From an uncultured Bacteroidales bacterium (GTDB lineage Bacteria; Bacteroidota; Bacteroidia; Bacteroidales; UBA932): DNA of 35,385 nucleotides. This document shows, piece by piece, positions 31,755 to 35,385 of this stretch. Every line of letters begins with the position of its first letter. The first letter of the stretch is position 1. Location of the stretch: the NCBI GenBank assembly GCA_900320185.1, contig ONRD01000022.1, forward strand, positions 1 to 35,385, in the 5' to 3' direction. The position numbers and the translations under genes are program-made. Below the pieces are notes generated by a model. The model did not search any database. It was given only the letters and a program-made list of their open reading frames with translations, and was not told the origin of the DNA.

Positions 31755-34481
31755 ATGTTCGAGACAAAGAAGAAAAGAGTCTATCGCTTCGGCGGGAAAA
31801 CCGCGGAAGGCGACGGCAAGATGAGGGAACTCCTCGGCGGCAAGGGTGCGAACCTTGCTGAAATGAGCAAACTTGGCATGCCGGTCCCTGCCGGATTCAC
31901 CATCACCACTGAGTGCTGCGCCGAGTACTACTCCCTCGGAGGCGGTTACACCCAGGAGCTCAAGGATGACGTCGCACGCGCGATGGCCGCCACTGAAAAG
32001 ATCATGGGCAAGAAGTTCGGAGACCCGAACGATCCCCTCCTCGTCAGCTGCCGCTCCGGTGCAAGAAGCTCCATGCCGGGAATGATGGACACCATCCTCA
32101 ACATCGGACTCTGCTCCGCCACCCTGCCTGGAATGATCCAGAAGACCGGCAACCCCAGGTTCGTCTACGACGCCTACAGGCGCCTCATCATGATGTACTC
32201 CGACGTCGTCATGGAGAAGGCCGAGGGCATCGAACCTGCCGATGGCCAGGGCATCCGCCAGCAGCTTGACAGGATGATGATGGAACTGAAGGAGAAGAAG
32301 GGCTACAAGTCCGACACCGAGATCACCGCCGACGAACTCAAGGATCTCTGCGACAAGTTCAAGGTGAAGGTCAAGGAAGTCCTCGGCGTAGAGTTCCCAG
32401 ACACCGCACAGGCCCAGCTCTGGGGCTCGATCGGCGGCGTGTTCAAGTCATGGAACGGAAAGAGGGCCATCGCCTACAGGAGGATCGAGAAGATTCCGGA
32501 TGACTGGGGCACGGCAGTGAACGTCCAGTCCATGGTGTTCGGGAATATGGGCAACACCTCCGCCACCGGAGTCGCCTTCTCCCGCAACCCTGCCAACGGA
32601 GACAACAAGTTCTACGGGGAATGGCTCATCAACGCCCAGGGCGAGGATGTCGTCGCCGGTATCCGCACCCCCAACCCCTTGAACGAGGCCACCAAGACCG
32701 AAAAGAACAAGGACCTCGAGTCACTCGAGACCGCAATGCCTGACGTCTACAAGGAGCTGGACGGCATCCGCCTCCGCCTCGAGGACCACTTCAAGGACAT
32801 GCAGGACATAGAGTTCACCATCCAGGAAGGGCATCTGTGGATGCTCCAGTGCAGGATCGGGAAGAGGACTGGTCTTGCCGCCCTCCAGATGGCCATGGAC
32901 ATGGTCGACGAGAAGATGATCGACGAGAAGACAGCCGTGATGAGGGTCTCCCCTTCCCAGCTCGACGAGATACTCCACCCTATCCTCGACCCTGCTTCAG
33001 AGAAGAAGTCCGCAGTCCTGGCCGTCGGTCTTCCCGCATCACCGGGAGGCGCCGTCGGACAGATTGTATTCACTTCCGAGGCTGCGATGGATGCGGCCGC
33101 CAACGGCAGGAAAGCCATCCTCATCCGTGAAGAGACCTCCCCTGAGGACATCGAGGGAATGCGTGCGGCCGCCGGTATCCTCACCACCCGTGGCGGAATG
33201 ACTTCCCACGCTGCCCTGGTAGCCCGCGGATGGGGCAAGTGCTGCATCGTCGGGTGCGAATCCATGAAGATCAACTTCGAGGAGAAGACCGTCACTTTCA
33301 ACGACAACCAGACATTCAAGGAGGGAGACTGGCTCAGCCTCAACGGTTCCAAGGGATTCGTCTACGGCGAGAAGATCGACACCATGGACGCTACCGAGAA
33401 TCCTCTCTTCCAGAAGTTCATGGCCATCGTGGACAAGTTCCGCAAGCTCGGCATCAGGACCAACGCCGACACCCCCGAAGACGCTGCCAAGGCTCTCAGC
33501 TACGGAGCTGAAGGCATCGGCCTCTTCCGCATAGAGCACATGTTCTACGGAGCCAATTCCGAGAAACCGCTCTCCAAACTCCGCAAGATGATCCTCTGCG
33601 ACACCGATAAGGAAAGAAGGGAAGCCCTCGCCGACCTTGAGCCCTACATGAAGGCCGCAGTCAAGAGCACCCTCAAGATCATGGACGGCAAGCCGGTGGT
33701 GTTCCGTCTCCTCGACCCGCCTCTCCATGAGTTCGTTCCCAAGACCGAGGAGAAGAAGCAGGAGATCGCCCGCGAACTCGGCGTCACCGTCGAGGAAATC
33801 GAAAAGAGAGGCGAGGCCCTTCACGAAGTCAATCCGATGATGGGACACCGCGGAGTCCGTCTCCATGTGAGTTTCCCGCTCATCGCAGAGACCCAGTACA
33901 AGGCTATCTTCGAAGCTACCGCTGAGCTGCTTCTCGAAGGGATGCATCCCATGCCGGAGATCATGATTCCCGTGACCATCTCCGCCCGTGAGCTCAGCTT
34001 CCAGAAAGCCATCTGCGACAGGGTGAAGGCACAGGTCGAAGGGATAAAGATCCAGAACATCGACTACAAGTTCGGAACCATGATCGAGATCCCAAGGGCA
34101 GCCTTGACCGCCGACAGGATGGCTCGCGCCGCCGAATTCTTCTCGTTCGGTACCAACGACCTCACACAGATGACCTTCGGATTCTCCCGCGACGACGTCG
34201 GTACATTCATGGGTGACTACCTCGGCAACAAGATCCTTGATTCCGACCCGTTCCAGACGATCGACACCAAGAGCGTCGGGAAGCTGGTAGAGTTCGGTAT
34301 CCAGGGAGGCCGCTCCAAGAGGCCTGACCTCAAGTGCGGAGTCTGCGGTGAGCATGGCGGAGATCCGGATTCCATCCGTTTCTTCAACAGGATCGGTGTC
34401 GATTACGTCTCCTGCTCGCCTTTCCGTGTCCCTATCGCCCGTCTCGCAGCAGCCCAGGCTGCCATCGAGCAGAGCAAATAG
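31755..34481 (+). CDS. ppdK: Pyruvate, phosphate dikinase
   Basis: 908 residues, the usual full length. It interconverts pyruvate, ATP and phosphate with phosphoenolpyruvate, AMP and pyrophosphate in the cytosol, and is common in anaerobic Bacteroidales where it can serve glycolysis or gluconeogenesis. The ATP-grasp domain opens with GGKGANLAEMSKLGMPVPAGF. The swivelling phosphohistidine domain has GGMTSHAALVAR with His485 as the phosphorylated residue. The C-terminal PEP/pyruvate barrel includes FRIEHMF, the FGTNDLTQMTFG segment and catalytic Cys864 in CGEHGG. Every motif is intact. It is a single-gene unit with its own promoter and terminator. The codon use is strongly biased to C/G-ending codons, as expected for a highly expressed gene. 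Confidence 0.98.
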   Translation: MFETKKKRVYRFGGKTAEGDGKMRELLGGKGANLAEMSKLGMPVPAGFTITTECCAEYYSLGGGYTQELKDDVARAMAATEKIMGKKFGDPNDPLLVSCRSGARSSMPGMMDTILNIGLCSATLPGMIQKTGNPRFVYDAYRRLIMMYSDVVMEKAEGIEPADGQGIRQQLDRMMMELKEKKGYKSDTEITADELKDLCDKFKVKVKEVLGVEFPDTAQAQLWGSIGGVFKSWNGKRAIAYRRIEKIPDDWGTAVNVQSMVFGNMGNTSATGVAFSRNPANGDNKFYGEWLINAQGEDVVAGIRTPNPLNEATKTEKNKDLESLETAMPDVYKELDGIRLRLEDHFKDMQDIEFTIQEGHLWMLQCRIGKRTGLAALQMAMDMVDEKMIDEKTAVMRVSPSQLDEILHPILDPASEKKSAVLAVGLPASPGGAVGQIVFTSEAAMDAAANGRKAILIREETSPEDIEGMRAAAGILTTRGGMTSHAALVARGWGKCCIVGCESMKINFEEKTVTFNDNQTFKEGDWLSLNGSKGFVYGEKIDTMDATENPLFQKFMAIVDKFRKLGIRTNADTPEDAAKALSYGAEGIGLFRIEHMFYGANSEKPLSKLRKMILCDTDKERREALADLEPYMKAAVKSTLKIMDGKPVVFRLLDPPLHEFVPKTEEKKQEIARELGVTVEEIEKRGEALHEVNPMMGHRGVRLHVSFPLIAETQYKAIFEATAELLLEGMHPMPEIMIPVTISARELSFQKAICDRVKAQVEGIKIQNIDYKFGTMIEIPRAALTADRMARAAEFFSFGTNDLTQMTFGFSRDDVGTFMGDYLGNKILDSDPFQTIDTKSVGKLVEFGIQGGRSKRPDLKCGVCGEHGGDPDSIRFFNRIGVDYVSCSPFRVPIARLAAAQAAIEQSK

Positions 34482-34528
34482 GTGCGCAGGCTTTGCGGGG
34501 ACCAGCCTAAGGACCCCGGGATAAACTG

Positions 34529-34580
34529 AAAGAGGATGACCGATAAGTCAGTTGACTTGGAGGTCATCCTCTTTGTTTAT
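34529..34580 (+). terminator. ppdK: Intrinsic terminator of ppdK
   Basis: A perfect 13-bp stem, AAAGAGGATGACC (34529-34541) with GGTCATCCTCTTT (34562-34574), and an inner AAGTC/GACTT stem. It is followed by GTTTAT. Its sequence plan matches the hairpin after tRNA-Val at 21444-21485. Confidence 0.85.
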
Positions 34581-34592
34581 CGTTGACGGAAG

Positions 34593-34697
34593 CGGTTGAT
34601 CGGTGGTTGATGGCTGGTGGCTGGTGGCTGGTTGGTGGTTGCTGGTTGGTGGTTGCTGGTTGGTTGATGGTGGTTGATGGCTGATAGCTGGTTGGAA
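34593..34697. repeat. G/T-rich low-complexity tract
   Basis: About 105 bases made of shuffled short units such as GGTTGATGGC, TGGTGGC and TGGTTGGTGGTTGC, almost free of C runs on the plus strand. It has many GG pairs at short intervals and so could fold into two-tier G-quadruplexes. The frames through it encode Thr/Asn/Gln/Pro repeats that follow the DNA repeat, so I do not treat them as genes. Confidence 0.75.
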
Positions 34698-34824
34698 GTC
34701 GTAAGCGGTATTGTCCTGCGGACCTTCCGCTCCGCTCCATCCCTCCCACGGCGCTTCGCTTGTGAGCCCCGTCCGCTTACGGCTGCGGGTGGCCAGGGTC
34801 CTTCAGGACAACACCGCTTACGAC
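34698..34824. repeat. Palindromic intergenic repeat, copy B
   Basis: About 127 bases with near-perfect terminal inverted repeats: GTCGTAAGCGGTATTGTCC on the left (34698-34716) and GGACAACACCGCTTACGAC on the right (34806-34824). The interior matches copy A at 3676-3798 (CTTCCGCTCCGCTCCATCC and GGGTGGCCAGGGTCC). Confidence 0.8.
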
Positions 34825-34853
34825 CTGCAACTTCAATCCATTCCTCCTCCGCT

Positions 34854-34944
34854 GCGCTTCGCTTGTAAGCCCCGCCCGCTTACGGCCGCGGTGGCCAGGG
34901 TCCTTCAGGACAACACCGCTTACGATCCTGCAACTTCAATCCAT
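34854..34944. repeat. Palindromic intergenic repeat, partial copy C
   Basis: This repeats the right-hand 91 bases of copy B and its flank (34751-34841) at a 103-base offset, starting at GCGCTTCGCTTGTAAGCC and ending with CTGCAACTTCAATCCAT. The left arm is missing. B and C therefore form a local tandem duplication of the right arm. Confidence 0.78.
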
Positions 34945-35020
34945 CACTCCTCCGCTGCGCTGAAGGCCATGGCAACCGCCCCTGGCGGCTAGCTCTAGTT
35001 GCCCTCTCCGTTGTCTCAAG

Positions 35021-35154
35021 TCATCCACGCTAAAGGCCGGTTTTTGTGGATGGCCCTGCCACAAGCCATCCACGCTGAGGGCCGGTTTTTGTGGACAGCA
35101 CCCACCTGATGATGCCCGAGTCATCCACGCAGAAGGCCTGTTTCCGTGGATGGC
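35021..35154. repeat. Array of three short hairpin repeats
   Basis: Three copies, at 35021-35054, 35067-35096 and 35121-35154, each begin CATCCACGC and end GTGGA, giving a CATCCAC/GTGGATG stem (five pairs in the middle copy) round a loop with GGCCGGTTTTT or GGCCTGTTTCC. The start-to-start distances are 45 and 55 bases. The spacing and the palindromic repeat do not fit a CRISPR. The function is unknown. Confidence 0.75.
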
Positions 35155-35183
35155 CTCTTTCACTCTGGCATATTCCTTTCGTT

Positions 35184-35279
35184 TTATTTCCATGCTTTTC
35201 GGAGCCATCCTTTAAAGGGCTCATAGGCGGCATCCCCGAATGCCTTGAGGTAGGTGGCGATGGAGAAGCCGTCCTTGGT
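35184..35279 (-). pseudogene. Possible remnant of a gene's C-terminus
   Basis: A minus-strand frame of 31 codons with protein-like composition, including GFSIATYLKAFGDAAYEPF and GWLRKAWK, ends in TAA. It is closed upstream by another TAA at 35280-35282 and has no start codon. It may be the tail of a decayed gene. I do not recognise the family, and chance cannot be excluded at this length. Confidence 0.25.
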
Positions 35280-35385
35280 TTACCCTACATTTTCAAATAG
35301 CTAACACGCTCGGCTTTTGCTATGGGTTGTAAATCAATGCGTTAAGTTTTGATGGCGTGTTAAGTGGACGTTTTTTGGGGGTACC

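Noticed and set aside
33039-34355. Minus-strand frame of 438 codons antisense to ppdK
   Set aside because: Same reason: ppdK has all its motifs here, and the antisense frame shows no family signature or start region.
35021-35154. Possible CRISPR array
   Set aside because: Only three units, each self-complementary along its length, with spacers of 12 and 24 bases and no cas genes.
34936-35208. Minus-strand frame of 90 codons with PQKPALSVDG-like repeats
   Set aside because: The peptide repeats come from the hairpin array. There is no promoter or ribosome-binding site, and unit spacing is not a multiple of three throughout.
35280-35385. Mobile-element end suggested by TAACACGC/GCGTGTTA inverted repeats near the right edge
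   Set aside because: Only 8 bases match, no transposase or target duplication is visible, and the window stops there.

Overview
The window looks like chromosomal DNA from a GC-rich member of the Bacteroidales (Bacteroidota). Four things point there: most start regions carry the Bacteroidetes sigma-ABfr promoter pattern (TTTG, 19-21 bases, TAnnTTTG); many signal-peptide proteins are lipoproteins with a serine-rich lipobox; there is a DUF3575/DUF3868 protein pair and a DUF4491 protein; and a pyruvate phosphate dikinase is present. Genus cannot be fixed from this sequence alone. No phage, conjugative or CRISPR module is present. Most genes are housekeeping or envelope genes, and the less ordinary material lies in a few degenerate paralogues and in the intergenic DNA.

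Left part (1-5864), all on the minus strand. The leftmost 160 bases hold a strong promoter and the leader of an rRNA operon that runs off the left edge. Next is a three-gene ribonucleoside/ribose operon: ribokinase, sugar permease, nucleoside hydrolase lipoprotein. After a 430-base intergenic stretch with a palindromic repeat and a strong terminator comes groES-groEL.

Centre-left (6010-16201). A thioester-type alpha-2-macroglobulin lipoprotein and penicillin-binding protein 1C form a plus-strand operon, the classic bacterial periplasmic defence/repair pair. Converging on it is a lipoprotein aldose 1-epimerase. A 306-base AT-rich gap, which may encode a small RNA, separates that from an M48 metalloprotease lipoprotein.

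Centre (16202-21865). Three minus-strand genes follow: an orphan DUF3575-DUF3868/OmpA-like pair, and upstream of it a membrane-anchored protein kinase fold that has lost key catalytic residues. Then, on the plus strand, come a GH43 lipoprotein, a tRNA-Val(UAC) and a DUF4491 membrane protein.

Centre-right (22017-34481). folC and a second, thioester-less alpha-2-macroglobulin family protein are on the minus strand. A tight divergent promoter region separates folC from a plus-strand pair: a shortened, catalytically degenerate relative of the C-terminal half of PurL (FGAM synthase), then a PIN-PhoH ATPase. ppdK follows behind its own promoter and a doubled terminator.

Right end (34482-35385). 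No credible complete gene. It holds the ppdK terminator, a G/T-rich low-complexity tract, two further copies of the palindromic repeat seen near 3.7 kb, an array of three short hairpins, and a possible remnant of a C-terminal coding segment.

The strongest candidates for something undescribed are the PurL-derived gene next to phoH, the transmembrane pseudokinase, the possible small RNA at about 15.13-15.31 kb, and the repeat and terminator families that recur at unrelated loci.
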